Shown here in pieces: positions 26,384 to 36,219 of a stretch of DNA of 54,678 nucleotides. Numbering within the stretch: the first letter of the stretch is position 1; each line of letters opens with the position of its first letter. The position numbers and the translations under genes were made by a program. The notes under the pieces were generated by a model, which worked only from the letters and a program-made list of their open reading frames with translations, did no database searches and was not told where the DNA came from. The DNA comes from Acidimicrobiaceae bacterium (lineage in GTDB: Bacteria; Actinomycetota; Acidimicrobiia; Acidimicrobiales; Ilumatobacteraceae), in contig NZZV01000024.1 of assembly GCA_002698945.1 (NCBI GenBank), positions 1 through 54,678 on the forward strand, in the 5' to 3' direction.

Positions 26384-27907
26384 TCAGCCGCCGAGGGCGC
26401 CGGTGAGGTCGGGAAGATCGGCGAAGCGCATGACGAGGCCGGGGAACAAGCCGAGCACGATCGTGCCGACGGTGCAGATGCCGAGGGCGGCCCAGATGGG
26501 CTGGGGCACGACGATCTCGGAGGTGTCGCCGTCCGGAACCGGACGCATCCAGATCTCGCGGAGCACCTTCATGTAGTAGGCCGCCGAGATGACCGTGTTG
26601 ATCGCGGCAATGATCGCCAACGTGTAGGCGATGCCGGTCGCGGCGTCGATCAGCGCACGGAACGAGGCCAGCTTCGCGATCCAGATCCCGAGCGGCGGGA
26701 TACCGGTCAGCGAAGCGACGAAGATCGTCATCAGCACGCCGAGACCGGGCGAGTACTGGATGAGGCCACCGAACGACGAGATCTCACCGCTCTTGGTCTT
26801 GCGGCTGACCGCCATCACCACGGCGAAGGCCCCGAGGTTCGACAGGGCGTAGATCAACAGGTAGATCACGACCGCCTTGAGCGCCGACTCGGCGGCGTCA
26901 CCGGAGGCGATGACGGCCAGCGGCATGAGGATGAAGCCACCTTGGCTGACCGACGAGTACGCGAGCATGCGCACGATGTTGGTCTGGCGCAGCGCCAGTA
27001 CGTTGCCGACCGTCATGGTGAGTGCGGCGAGCACGAAGATGAACGGCTCGTACACACCGTCGGCGGCGTAGAGCCCGACGAACAGGAGTGACATGAGGCC
27101 GACGAACCCGGCCGCCTTCGAGCCCACCGACAAGAACGCGGTGACGGGCAGCGGGGCGCCCTGATAGGTGTCCGGTGCCCACGTGTGGAACGGGACCGCC
27201 GAGACCTTGAAGCCGAACCCGACGATCACGAATGCGACGGCGATGACCTGCATCGCGAGCAGGCTGCCTTCGGTGTCTGCCAGCGCCGTTCCGATCTCGG
27301 TGAGCTTGGTCGAGCCGGTCGTGCCGTAGAGGTAGCTCATGCCGTAGAGCAGCACTCCGGAGGCGAACACGCCGAGCAGGTAGTACTTGACGCCGGCCTC
27401 GTTCGACTTGACGTCGCGCTTGCGCCACGCCGCCATCATGTAGGCCGGGATCGACAGCAGTTCGAGCGACACGAAGATCGAGACGAGGTCTCGGCTGGAC
27501 GCCATCGCCACCATGCCGAGCACGCTCACGAGCAGCATGACGTAGTACTCGCCCTGGTAGTACCCGCCTTCTTCGAGTTCGGTCTGGCTCATCAACACGA
27601 TGAGGTATCCGACGAGCAGGAACAGTGCCTTGAGGATCAACGCGTAGTCGTCGACGACGTACCGGTCGAAGAACATCGAGCGGACGTCGTCGCCGACGAC
27701 CGCGAGCGTCACCACCGGCACGAGGGCACCGAGCATGATGAACCCGGTGAGCGATGCGATCATCCACTTCTTGCTCTGATCGATCCAGAGATCGATGAGC
27801 AGGACGAGGTTGATGCCCACGACGAGGACCAGCTCGGGCGCGATGCCGTGCCAGTCGATGTCGGGCCGAGTCCACTCAGCCGCCTGGGCGAGGAGCGTGG
27901 CGATCAT
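26384..27907 (-). CDS. nuoN: complex I subunit NuoN (operon 1)
   Basis: 507 residues with many transmembrane helices. It is one of the three antiporter-like proton-pumping subunits of respiratory complex I. The proton_antipo_M core is clear: FHTWAPDTYQGAPLPVTAF, and LAYSSVSQGGFILMPL with the conserved serine-rich turn. The ATG at 27907 overlaps the nuoM stop by one base (TGATG), so the two genes are translationally coupled. It is the last gene of nuoABCDHIJKLMN; a hairpin follows. Confidence 0.96.
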   Translation of the reverse strand: MIATLLAQAAEWTRPDIDWHGIAPELVLVVGINLVLLIDLWIDQSKKWMIASLTGFIMLGALVPVVTLAVVGDDVRSMFFDRYVVDDYALILKALFLLVGYLIVLMSQTELEEGGYYQGEYYVMLLVSVLGMVAMASSRDLVSIFVSLELLSIPAYMMAAWRKRDVKSNEAGVKYYLLGVFASGVLLYGMSYLYGTTGSTKLTEIGTALADTEGSLLAMQVIAVAFVIVGFGFKVSAVPFHTWAPDTYQGAPLPVTAFLSVGSKAAGFVGLMSLLFVGLYAADGVYEPFIFVLAALTMTVGNVLALRQTNIVRMLAYSSVSQGGFILMPLAVIASGDAAESALKAVVIYLLIYALSNLGAFAVVMAVSRKTKSGEISSFGGLIQYSPGLGVLMTIFVASLTGIPPLGIWIAKLASFRALIDAATGIAYTLAIIAAINTVISAAYYMKVLREIWMRPVPDGDTSEIVVPQPIWAALGICTVGTIVLGLFPGLVMRFADLPDLTGALGG

Positions 27908-29514
27908 CAGCCGACGCCCGCCTCGATGACGTTGACGAGCTCGACGACGGCCGGGTCCATGATCTCGAACATGAGCTGCGGGTACACACCGAACACGACG
28001 ATCGCGACCAGGAACGGCGTCCAGGCGATCCACTCGAGCGGGGTCACGTCGTGGATGTCGTCGGCAGCGTGGTGATCATGGTGCTCGTCGTTGGCGGCGG
28101 CGCTGAGCGAGCGGGCAGCCGGTGCCTCGGGCATGAACTCGGGGCTCGGGTTGCCGAACGCGGTGCGCTGGTAGAGCCACAGCAGGTAGGCCGCCGCGAG
28201 CACCGTGCCGAGCGCCGCGATGACCGTGAGGACCCGGTACAGCTCGAGCTGGTCGCCGAGGATGGCATCGTTGGGGTTCCACGACGCGAGCAGGGCGGGG
28301 AACTCACCCCAGAACCCGGCGAGACCGGGCAGACCCAGTGACGCCATCGCCGAGAAACCGAGGAGCCAGCCGAGTTTGGGCACCTGGATGAGCATGCCCG
28401 AGAGGCGGCTGATCTCGAGGGTGTGGTAGCGGTGCTTGACCGAGCCGGCGATGAAGAAGAGCATGCCGGTGATCAGGCCGTGGGCGACCATGCCGAACAG
28501 GGCAGCGTTGATGCCCGTCACGGTGAGCGTCGAGATACCGAGCATCACGAAGCCCATGTGCGCCACCGAGGAGAATGCGATCAACCGCTTCATGTCGGTC
28601 TGTGCGAGGCAACCGAGCGCACCGTAGATGATGCCGATCACAGCGAGGACCGCGATGACCGGTGCCCACGCTTCGGCCCCCTGAGGCAGCATCGGCAGGG
28701 CGATGCGAACGAAGCCGTACGTACCGAGCTTCAGCAGGATCGCTGCCAGGATGACCGAGCCCTGGGTGGGTGCCTGGGTGTGGGCGTCGGGCAGCCAGGT
28801 GTGGAACGGGAACATCGGCACCTTGACGGCGAAGCCGATGAACATGCCGGTGAAGATCCAGATCTGGGTGTTGCGGCCGATGCCGGCGCCGGCCTCGTAC
28901 AAGTGCTGGAAGGCGAAGCTCTCGGCGCCGGTGTTGTAATAGATGGCCAGGAACGCGACGAGCATCAGCGCCGACCCGAACATCGTGTACAGGAAGAACT
29001 TCAGCGACGCGTACTGGCGGTCTTCGCCGCCCCACACGCCGATCATGAAGTACATCGGCAGCAGCACGATCTCGAAGAAGACGAAGAACAGGATCAGGTC
29101 CTGGGCGATGAACGACCCGGCCATGCCGACCTGCAGGATCAGCATCAGCATCAGGAACATCTTCGGGCTGCCCGCGTCGGGCATGTTGTCGTACGTGTAG
29201 AGCGCGACGAGGAACGTCACGACCATCGACAGGAAGTACAGCGGCAGGCTGATGCCGTCGAGGCCGATGTTGTAGTTGGAGTTGATCACCGAGATCCACT
29301 CCTCGTTCACCACGAACTGGAGCTGTCCGCTCGCGTCGTAGTCGTACTGCAGCAGGGTGATGATGCCCACCACCAACGTGGCACCGGCGGTGACGATCGC
29401 GATCATCTTGTGCAGCTGCTCTTCGGCTGCGGAGATGAACATCATGATCACCACGCCCACCAGCGGCAGGAAGGTGCCGATGGTGAGGAGTTCGTTGTTC
29501 TTGAAAGGATCCAT
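27907..29514 (-). CDS. nuoM: complex I subunit NuoM (operon 1)
   Basis: 535 residues, an antiporter-like membrane subunit. GLDGISLPLYFLS, FFEIVLLPMYFMIGVWGG, FHTWLPDAHTQAPTQGSV and LIAFSSVAHMGFV are NuoM-specific stretches. The glutamate in FFEIVL and a lysine in the discontinuous helices form the proton path in known structures. A His/Asp-rich stretch (NDEHHDHHAADDIHD) lies near the C-terminus. The ATG at 29514 follows the nuoL stop by 14 nt, the widest gap in the operon. Confidence 0.96.
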   Translation of the reverse strand: MDPFKNNELLTIGTFLPLVGVVIMMFISAAEEQLHKMIAIVTAGATLVVGIITLLQYDYDASGQLQFVVNEEWISVINSNYNIGLDGISLPLYFLSMVVTFLVALYTYDNMPDAGSPKMFLMLMLILQVGMAGSFIAQDLILFFVFFEIVLLPMYFMIGVWGGEDRQYASLKFFLYTMFGSALMLVAFLAIYYNTGAESFAFQHLYEAGAGIGRNTQIWIFTGMFIGFAVKVPMFPFHTWLPDAHTQAPTQGSVILAAILLKLGTYGFVRIALPMLPQGAEAWAPVIAVLAVIGIIYGALGCLAQTDMKRLIAFSSVAHMGFVMLGISTLTVTGINAALFGMVAHGLITGMLFFIAGSVKHRYHTLEISRLSGMLIQVPKLGWLLGFSAMASLGLPGLAGFWGEFPALLASWNPNDAILGDQLELYRVLTVIAALGTVLAAAYLLWLYQRTAFGNPSPEFMPEAPAARSLSAAANDEHHDHHAADDIHDVTPLEWIAWTPFLVAIVVFGVYPQLMFEIMDPAVVELVNVIEAGVG

Positions 29515-29528
29515 CTGTCGAAACTGCC

Positions 29529-31985
29529 TTAGCCGTTGAGGATGATCAGGAGGATGGCACCGATACCGGCGGCGCCGAACAGCAGCGCGCCGTACTGGTT
29601 GACCTTGCCGGACTGGACGGGTTGCAGGGCGTGGCCGCTCTCGGAAGCGGCGGTGCCCGATGCGTTGACCGCACCGTCGACCACCCGTTGGTCGATGTTG
29701 CGGTAGACCCAGCCGCCCAGGCGGCGGGTGACGGTACCGACGGTGTTGACGATGCCGTCGATGACGTTCTGGTTGAACCAGTAGGCCGCCTTGGCGATCG
29801 GGTGAGCGACCGCTCGCACGATGACCTTCTCGTAGAGGTGGTCGAGGTACAGCTTGTTCACGAGGAACGAGTGCAGCGCGCCGATCGGCCTGCTCCGGGT
29901 CGTGAGCCCGACGAACGGCGAGAACGGGTTCTTGCGGCGAGCGAAGACGGCGAGGCTCGCGAACCAGCTCACCAGGATGCCGAGCGCGACGAGGATCAGA
30001 CCCGGTGCCGCGTTGGCCCACGTGAACACCGGCGGTGCCGGCACGGCGTACGGCCCGGACGGCTCATAGCTGTGGTCGCCGCCCTCCGCCGCGGACGCGA
30101 AGGGTCCGTTGGCGCCGGCTGCGACCTCGGAGACGACGAGTGCCTCCTCGTCGCCGTGGGGTTCCTCGGTCTCTTCGCCACCGTGGTCGTCGCCGTGGTC
30201 GATCGGGAGACCGATCGACGATTCGGTCTGGTGCTCGAACCAGTAGATCTTGAGCGCCGGCGCGTTGAGGTAGCCGGCGCCGACGGCGAGCGCCGCGAGG
30301 ATGATCAGCGGGGCGGTGATCTTCCACGGCGAGTCGAACGGGGCGAACGGCAACGGTCGCCCGTGCGTCGCGTGCCCGTCATGCGCGTGATCGTCGTCGT
30401 GACCGTGATCGTCGTGCGCGTCGACGGTGTGATCGGGGATGTGTCCGTCGGCGTGCTCGGCCTCGTCGGGGTGGGCGGAGTGCTCGTGCACCTCGCCGTG
30501 GGTGTCGTGTTCGACCCCCATGTAATGGGCGGCGGCACCGCGTGGCTTGCCGAAGAAGGTGAGGTACGTCGCCCGGGTCATGTACGCCGCGGTCATGAAC
30601 GCACCGATGATGCCGGCGTAGTAGAACCACGTGTACTCGAAGTGCTTCGCCGAGTCGATGATCTCGTCCTTCGAGAAGAAGCCGGCGGTGAAGGGGATGC
30701 CCATCAGTGCCGCGGTCGAGACCATCCAGGCGCCGAAGGTGACCGGCATCTTCTTCCAGATGCCGCCCATGTCCTTCTTCATGTCGAAGCTGTGGTGGGC
30801 GGCCGTGTGGCTGATCGAGCCGGCAGCGAGGAACAGGCAGCACTTGAAGAAGGCGTGGGTGAAGATGTGGAACACCGCACCGGTCCAGGCGCCGACGCCG
30901 AGTCCCATCATCATGTAGCCGAGCTGGGACACGGTCGAGTACGCGAGCACCTTCTTGATGTCGTTCTGCACGAACGCCAGCGCGGCGGCCACGAGCAGGG
31001 TGATGCCACCGATCGCGGCGATCAGGTTGACCGATTGTCCGGCCGCGTTGATGTCGAGTCCGACGTGGAAGACCGGATAGATGCGGGCCACGAGGAAGAC
31101 ACCGGCGACGACCATCGTCGAGGAGTGCAGCAGCGACGAGACCGGGGTCGGGCCGGCCATGGCGTCGGGGAGCCACGTGTGGAGCGGGAACTGGCCGGAC
31201 TTGCCGATACAGGCGATGAACAACGCCACCGCGGTCCACATCAGCATGTTCTGGCTGTCGAACTCACCGGCGGCGGCCAGCGCGTTGATCTCCGAGATCT
31301 GGAGCGTGCCGAAGATCGCGAGCAGCATGGCGGTGCCGACGAGCAGGCCCATGTCGCCGACACGGACGGTGAAGAACGCCTTGAGGGCGGCCTTGCTGTT
31401 GGCCTGCTCTTCCCACCAGTGGCCGATGAGCATGAACGAGCAGAGGCCCATGATCTCCCAGCCGAGGATCAGCTGCACCATGTCGGGTGCGAGCACCATG
31501 GCGAGCATGCCTGAGGAGAACAAGGTCAGGGCCGCGAAGTAGTGGGTGTAGCGGCGGTCGCCGTTGACGTACTCGGTCGAGTACAGCTGCACCAGGGTCG
31601 AGATGAACGCGACGAGCAGCAGCGCCATGATCGCAAGACCGTCGATGTGCTGTCCGAGCCCGAACTCGTAGGGGCCGGACTGCCACCAGACGATCTCGCG
31701 GATCACCGGCTCGACCTCGTAGTTGCCGGCCTCGTCGTAGTGGCTGGTGGTGGACGAGATCCACTGCCAGGTCGCGCCGGCGGCGATGACGAGCGATCCG
31801 AGCATGGCGGCGAGGCCGAACTCGCTGCCACCACGGGGCAGCTTCTTGCCGAAGAACAGGATGAGGAAGAAGGCGACGGCGGGGATGACCGGGATCAGCC
31901 AGGCGTTCTCGAGGAACCACCCGCTCGCTTCGCCGATCGCGTGGCCGGATTCTTCTGCGGCGAGCAACATGGAGGGTTGGCTCAT
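29529..31985 (-). CDS. nuoL: complex I subunit NuoL (operon 1), long form with His-rich loop
   Basis: 818 residues, about 200 longer than E. coli NuoL (613). NuoL is the distal antiporter-like subunit, with a long lateral helix bracing the membrane arm. Family motifs include HTWLPDAMAGPTPVSSLL and LAYSTVSQLGYMMMGLG. A loop of about 50 residues around nt 30350-30510 is crowded with histidine and aspartate (for example DAHDDHGHDDDHAHDGH). A second acidic/His-rich stretch lies further on, at about nt 30060-30215. The subunit from operon 2 has a shorter insert in the same region. The start overlaps the nuoK stop by 4 nt (ATGA). Confidence 0.95.
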   Translation of the reverse strand: MSQPSMLLAAEESGHAIGEASGWFLENAWLIPVIPAVAFFLILFFGKKLPRGGSEFGLAAMLGSLVIAAGATWQWISSTTSHYDEAGNYEVEPVIREIVWWQSGPYEFGLGQHIDGLAIMALLLVAFISTLVQLYSTEYVNGDRRYTHYFAALTLFSSGMLAMVLAPDMVQLILGWEIMGLCSFMLIGHWWEEQANSKAALKAFFTVRVGDMGLLVGTAMLLAIFGTLQISEINALAAAGEFDSQNMLMWTAVALFIACIGKSGQFPLHTWLPDAMAGPTPVSSLLHSSTMVVAGVFLVARIYPVFHVGLDINAAGQSVNLIAAIGGITLLVAAALAFVQNDIKKVLAYSTVSQLGYMMMGLGVGAWTGAVFHIFTHAFFKCCLFLAAGSISHTAAHHSFDMKKDMGGIWKKMPVTFGAWMVSTAALMGIPFTAGFFSKDEIIDSAKHFEYTWFYYAGIIGAFMTAAYMTRATYLTFFGKPRGAAAHYMGVEHDTHGEVHEHSAHPDEAEHADGHIPDHTVDAHDDHGHDDDHAHDGHATHGRPLPFAPFDSPWKITAPLIILAALAVGAGYLNAPALKIYWFEHQTESSIGLPIDHGDDHGGEETEEPHGDEEALVVSEVAAGANGPFASAAEGGDHSYEPSGPYAVPAPPVFTWANAAPGLILVALGILVSWFASLAVFARRKNPFSPFVGLTTRSRPIGALHSFLVNKLYLDHLYEKVIVRAVAHPIAKAAYWFNQNVIDGIVNTVGTVTRRLGGWVYRNIDQRVVDGAVNASGTAASESGHALQPVQSGKVNQYGALLFGAAGIGAILLIILNG

Positions 31986-32281
31986 CCCTTCATCTCCGAG
32001 AGTTCATCGAGCGCGATCGAACGGCGGTTGCGGTAGATCATCAGCACCATCGCCAGGCCCACACCGACCTCGGCCGCGGCGATGGCGATCACGAACAGCG
32101 CGAACACGTGCCCGTCGATCGAGTTGTTCATCAATGCGAACGCGACGAGGTTGAGATTGACCGAGTTCAAGATGAGTTCGATCGACATCAGGACCATCAC
32201 CGCGTTCTTGCGGGCGATGACGCCGTAGATCCCGAACGAGAACAGGGCGGCACTGAGCAGTAGGAAGTTGAACGCGTACAT
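31982..32281 (-). CDS. nuoK: complex I subunit NuoK (operon 1)
   Basis: 99 residues, three transmembrane helices. It is the small subunit whose buried glutamates take part in proton translocation. LMSIELILNSVNLNLVAF in helix 2 carries the key Glu, and FVIAIAAAEVGVGLAMVLMI in helix 3 carries a second. The ATG lies 3 nt after the nuoJ stop; the stop overlaps the start of nuoL. Confidence 0.96.
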   Translation of the reverse strand: MYAFNFLLLSAALFSFGIYGVIARKNAVMVLMSIELILNSVNLNLVAFALMNNSIDGHVFALFVIAIAAAEVGVGLAMVLMIYRNRRSIALDELSEMKG

Positions 32282-32284
32282 CGG

Positions 32285-32821
32285 TCAGTCCTTCCTGGCC
32301 AGCACGATGGCGCCGATGGCGGCGGCGAGCAGGACGAACGAGACGGCGATCAGGGGCACGAGGTAGTCACCGAGGTAGGCGTCGGAGATCGCCATCGTGG
32401 CGCCGGTGATCTGTTCGTCGGTGGGCTCGGGGAGCGTCGCATCTTCGGTGAAGTCGAGGGTCACGTAGGCGAGCACGCCGAACATCAGCAGCCCGACCGG
32501 GATCCCGATCGCCCATCCCTGGTTGTTGACGTCGGTCTCTTCACCGATCGTGGCGCGGGTGAGCATGATGCCGAACAGGAACAGCACCATCACGGCGCCG
32601 ATGTAGACGAGCACCTGCGAGATGGCGACGAACTCGGCCGCGGCGAGGATGTACTGCGCGGCGATCCCACCGAGCACCACGACGAGCCAGAGCGCGGCGT
32701 GGACGACGTTGCGGGTCGTGACGACCCGGAACGCGCCCCACAGCATCGCCGCGGCGATGATGTAGAACCCGACGTTCTGGGCCACGTTGACCCCGTGGTC
32801 GGACGCGAACAGGGCGGTCAT
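32285..32821 (-). CDS. nuoJ: complex I subunit NuoJ (operon 1)
   Basis: 178 residues, five predicted membrane helices. [18 protein letters not shown] and [19 protein letters not shown], with the conserved YxGA turn (the pi-bulge region in structures), identify it. The true start is the ATG at 32821, which overlaps the nuoI stop by 4 nt; a longer reading frame upstream is within nuoI. Confidence 0.95.
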   Translation of the reverse strand: MTALFASDHGVNVAQNVGFYIIAAAMLWGAFRVVTTRNVVHAALWLVVVLGGIAAQYILAAAEFVAISQVLVYIGAVMVLFLFGIMLTRATIGEETDVNNQGWAIGIPVGLLMFGVLAYVTLDFTEDATLPEPTDEQITGATMAISDAYLGDYLVPLIAVSFVLLAAAIGAIVLARKD

Positions 32822-33309
32822 TTCTTGGCCGCCCCCGCCTCGAGTTCGGGTGCCTCGGGCACCGTCTCCATCCACTCACCGAGCTTCTCCTTGTCGTGGA
32901 GCAGGTCGGCGATGCGGGGCTCGGAGTACTCGTACTCCGGGCTCCAGAACAGGGCGTCGAAGGGGCACACCTCGACACAGATGCCGCAGTACATGCACAG
33001 CGCGTAGTCGATGTCGAAACGGTCGAGGTGGTTGACCTGACGCGGCTTGCCGCCGGCGCGGCGCGGCGGCGCGAGCTGCTTGTGGGCCTCGATGTAGATG
33101 CACCAATCGGGGCACGAGCGCGAGCACAGCATGCACGCCGTGCAGTTGCCCTCGTGGAGCGCGATGACCCCGCGGGCGCGGGTGGGCGGGGTCTCCTTGG
33201 CGTGGGGGTATTGGACCGTGGCCGCACCGTCTTTCGCGGTGCGGAACATGGTTCCCATGGTGATGCCGAGACCCTTGATCAGGCCCGGAACTTTCGGCTT
33301 CGAAGGCAT
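32818..33309 (-). CDS. nuoI: complex I subunit NuoI, 2x[4Fe-4S] ferredoxin-like (operon 1)
   Basis: 163 residues. Two complete 4Fe-4S motifs, [12 protein letters not shown] and [12 protein letters not shown], hold clusters N6a and N6b, which relay electrons to N2 in NuoB. The start ([15 protein letters not shown]) is the ATG at 33309, overlapping the nuoH stop by one base (TAATG). The N-terminal amphipathic segment and the [11 protein letters not shown] lead-in are normal for the subunit. Confidence 0.95.
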   Translation of the reverse strand: MPSKPKVPGLIKGLGITMGTMFRTAKDGAATVQYPHAKETPPTRARGVIALHEGNCTACMLCSRSCPDWCIYIEAHKQLAPPRRAGGKPRQVNHLDRFDIDYALCMYCGICVEVCPFDALFWSPEYEYSEPRIADLLHDKEKLGEWMETVPEAPELEAGAAKK

Positions 33310-34364
33310 TAGACGGCGACCTTGAGGATTGCGGTGACACCGATGTTCAGGATCGACACCGGGATCAGGACCTTCCACGCGAACTGCTGGAGCTGATCTT
33401 CGCGGAAGCGTGGGTACGTGAACCGGACCCACATGATGATGCCGACGAGCAGCATCATCTTCGTGAGCATGATGATCGGGCCGACGACGTTCATCCAGTT
33501 GTCGACCGAGTCGACCGTGTCCCATCCGAACCAGCTGAACGGGACGCCCCATCCGCCGAGGAACAGCACGGAGGCGATGAAGGCGAACACGCCGGCGGTG
33601 GCGAACTCGGCGATGAAGAAGGTGAGGAAGCGGAACCCGGAGTACTCGGTCATGTAGCCCGAGACGAGTTCGGATTCGGCGATCGGCATGTCGAACGGCG
33701 GCTGGGTCAGCTCGGCCTGGACGGCGATCATGAAGATCACGAAGCCGACGCACTGGGTGATGACGAACGGCATCCCGATCCAGTCGAGCCCGAAGATCTC
33801 GTAGGTGTTCTGGGCGACGACGATCTGCTGCAGGTTCATCGAGCCGGCCTGGATGACCACGCCGACCGCGGCGAGCACCATCGGCAGCTCGTAGGCGATC
33901 AGCTGGCCGGCGGCGCGCAGACCGCCGAGCAACGAGTACTTGTTGGCACTCGACCAGCCGGCGACGAGGATGCCGATCACCGACACCGAGCCGATGGCGA
34001 GCGCGTAGTAGATACCGGCCTGGAAGTCGGTCATCAAGGCGTCGGGGCCGAACGGCACCACGACGACCAGGAGGAACGTCGACACGAGCACGATGAGCGG
34101 CGCCATCTTGAAGGTCACCCGGTCGGCGTTCTCCGGGATGATGTCTTCCTTCTGGAGCCACTTGCCGACCTCGGCCAGCAGCTGCATCGAGCCGTAGGGG
34201 CCGGCCTCCATCGGGCCGAGCCGGCTCTGCATGAACGACATCATCTTGAACAAGAAGACGTAGACGATCGTGCCGGCGGGCAGGAGCACCGCGACGATGC
34301 CACCCAGGACGCGCAACAGCGACTGTCCCCAGTACGGGACCTCAACAGCAAGCAGGGATGTCAC
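33309..34364 (-). CDS. nuoH: complex I subunit NuoH (operon 1)
   Basis: 351 residues, eight membrane helices. NuoH forms the quinone-access chamber and the junction with the membrane arm. [20 protein letters not shown] is the matrix-side loop, and [20 protein letters not shown] is the signature with conserved acidic residues, followed by EYSGFRF. The GTG at 34364 overlaps the nuoD stop (GTGA). It directly follows nuoD; no nuoE, nuoF or nuoG intervenes. Confidence 0.95.
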   Translation of the reverse strand: MTSLLAVEVPYWGQSLLRVLGGIVAVLLPAGTIVYVFLFKMMSFMQSRLGPMEAGPYGSMQLLAEVGKWLQKEDIIPENADRVTFKMAPLIVLVSTFLLVVVVPFGPDALMTDFQAGIYYALAIGSVSVIGILVAGWSSANKYSLLGGLRAAGQLIAYELPMVLAAVGVVIQAGSMNLQQIVVAQNTYEIFGLDWIGMPFVITQCVGFVIFMIAVQAELTQPPFDMPIAESELVSGYMTEYSGFRFLTFFIAEFATAGVFAFIASVLFLGGWGVPFSWFGWDTVDSVDNWMNVVGPIIMLTKMMLLVGIIMWVRFTYPRFREDQLQQFAWKVLIPVSILNIGVTAILKVAV

Positions 34365-35533
34365 CGGTCGATGTCTCCGAGGATGAAGTACAGGCTGGCC
34401 AGGATGGTGATGATGTCGGGCACGTAGACACCCTTGAGCACCCACGGGGTGATCGAGATGTTGTTGAAGCTGGCCGATCGGATCTTGACGCGGAACGGGC
34501 CGAGATCGCCCTTGCTGATCACGTAGTAGCCCATCTCGCCGAGCGGGTTCTCGGTCGAGACCCAGGCCTCGCCCTCGGGCACCTTGATGATGCGGGGCAC
34601 CTTGGCCATGATCGGACCGGCGGGGAGGTCGTCGATCAGCTGGTCGACGATCTTGGTCGCCTCGCGCGTCTCCTGGAGGCGCACCCAGCAGCGCGCCCAC
34701 GAGTCGCCGTCGGGGTGGGTCCAGACCTTGAAGTCGGCCTTGTCCCAGGCCATCGGCAGCACCTGGTCGCGTCGCAGATCCCAGTCGACGCCCGAGGCTC
34801 GCAGGTTCGCACCCGACAGGCCGTACGACTTGGCGACCTCGGCGGGGATGACGCCGATGCCGCGCGTGCGGCTCTGGAAGATCTCGTTGCCGAACAGCAG
34901 GTCCTCGATCTCGTCGCAGAAGCCGCGGAGCCGCTTCATGACCTGCTTGGTCTCGTTGATCCAGCCCTTCGGCAGGTCGTCCTTGAGCCCACCGATGCGG
35001 TCGAAGTTCGGGTGGAACCGACCGCCGGTGGCGCCCTCGATCAGGTTGAGCACGTACTCGCGGTCGCGGAACCCGAAGAACGCCGGGGTGACGGCGCCCA
35101 TCTGCACGCCGAGGTCGCCGAGGAACAGACCGATGTTCGCGATCCGCGACAGCTCGAACAGGATCGTGCGGATGTACTGGGCACGCGGCGGCGCCTCGAT
35201 CTCCATCAGCTGTTCGGCGGCGAGGATGAACGGCACCTCGTTGGCGAAGCTGCCGAGCCAGTCGATCCGGTTGATCAGCGTCGTGACCTGCGGGAACGTG
35301 CGCACCTCGGTGAGCTTCTCGTAGCCACGGTGCATGTAGCCGGGCACGGGCTCGGCCCACACGACCTGCTCGCCGTCGAGCCGGGCGATGATGCGCAACG
35401 TGCCGTGGGTGGCCGGGTGCTGCGGACCGATGTTGAGGGTCATGCCATCGGTTTCGAGTTCGACGTTGAGGCGCGCGTCGGCGGCCTGGGCTGCGATGTA
35501 CGACAGCTGCTGACGTTCGTTGAGCATCGTCAT
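34361..35533 (-). CDS. nuoD: complex I subunit NuoD (49-kDa type, operon 1)
   Basis: 390 residues, related to the large subunit of NiFe hydrogenases without the NiFe cysteines. NIGPQHPATHGTLRI holds the quinone-site histidines, and GYMHRGYEKLTE the arginine near cluster N2. SGANLRASGVDWDLR and the tail [20 protein letters not shown] are diagnostic. It is separate from NuoC, not fused. It overlaps nuoC by 4 nt (ATGA). The arginine in HRGYEKL is the expected position of the methylation carried out by NDUFAF7 in mitochondria, and a MidA/NDUFAF7 homologue lies at the end of this operon. Confidence 0.97.
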   Translation of the reverse strand: MTMLNERQQLSYIAAQAADARLNVELETDGMTLNIGPQHPATHGTLRIIARLDGEQVVWAEPVPGYMHRGYEKLTEVRTFPQVTTLINRIDWLGSFANEVPFILAAEQLMEIEAPPRAQYIRTILFELSRIANIGLFLGDLGVQMGAVTPAFFGFRDREYVLNLIEGATGGRFHPNFDRIGGLKDDLPKGWINETKQVMKRLRGFCDEIEDLLFGNEIFQSRTRGIGVIPAEVAKSYGLSGANLRASGVDWDLRRDQVLPMAWDKADFKVWTHPDGDSWARCWVRLQETREATKIVDQLIDDLPAGPIMAKVPRIIKVPEGEAWVSTENPLGEMGYYVISKGDLGPFRVKIRSASFNNISITPWVLKGVYVPDIITILASLYFILGDIDR

Positions 35534-36219
35534 GAGCCGTCACCACCTTCCGCGTCGTCGTCAGTATCGTCGGCGGGCATCGGTTCGACGTCGACGATGC
35601 CGGGCCAGGGCTTGATCATCCGGGCGAGCAGCGGGAAGTCCTTCCGGAGCGGGTACCCCTCGAACTCGCCGGGCAGGTACAGATTGCGCATGTCGGGGTG
35701 GCCTTCGAACGTGATGCCGAACATCTCGTGGGTCTCGCGCTCGTGCCAGTTCGCTCCGGCGAAGGTCGGCAACCACGTGTCGAGCGTCATCGACTCGGGC
35801 ACGTCGACCTTGATGGTGACGCCCACGTGGCGGCGCAGATCGGTGAGGCGGGCGAACACCTGGAACCGTGTGTCGCCGCCCGTGTAGCCCGACGTCATCT
35901 CGGCGGGTTCGTCGTCCTCGTCGGCAGCGGACGGGTCGTCTTCGCCGTCGCCGTATGGCGACGGCATCCAGTCGATCGCCGAGAGGAAGCAGAAGTAGTC
36001 GAAGCCCTGACTCTTCAGGACGGCGCCCGTCTGCTGCCAGACCTCGGCCGTGACGCGGACCCAGAGGTCGGTCTGGGGCACGAGATGCGTGTCGAGCAAC
36101 TGATCGCCGAGTTCGGCGCGCAGCGCGTCGACGATGCCCTCGCGCAAACCGTCACCGGGCAGCGCCGCCGGCGCGTCATCGGCGGAAGCGTCGGTCGTGG
36201 CGTCGGTGGTGTCACTCAA
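35530..36219 (-). CDS. nuoC: complex I subunit NuoC (30-kDa type, operon 1)
   Basis: 229 residues. The signature [20 protein letters not shown], then [13 protein letters not shown], identifies the 30-kDa subunit, which packs against NuoD. An acidic insert ([17 protein letters not shown]) interrupts the N-terminal half. No ATG fits. The TTG at 36219 overlaps the nuoB stop region and has a GGGGGTGG just upstream, while the GTG at 36228 is the alternative (232 residues). The start is therefore uncertain by 3 codons. Confidence 0.92.
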   Translation of the reverse strand: MSDTTDATTDASADDAPAALPGDGLREGIVDALRAELGDQLLDTHLVPQTDLWVRVTAEVWQQTGAVLKSQGFDYFCFLSAIDWMPSPYGDGEDDPSAADEDDEPAEMTSGYTGGDTRFQVFARLTDLRRHVGVTIKVDVPESMTLDTWLPTFAGANWHERETHEMFGITFEGHPDMRNLYLPGEFEGYPLRKDFPLLARMIKPWPGIVDVEPMPADDTDDDAEGGDGS

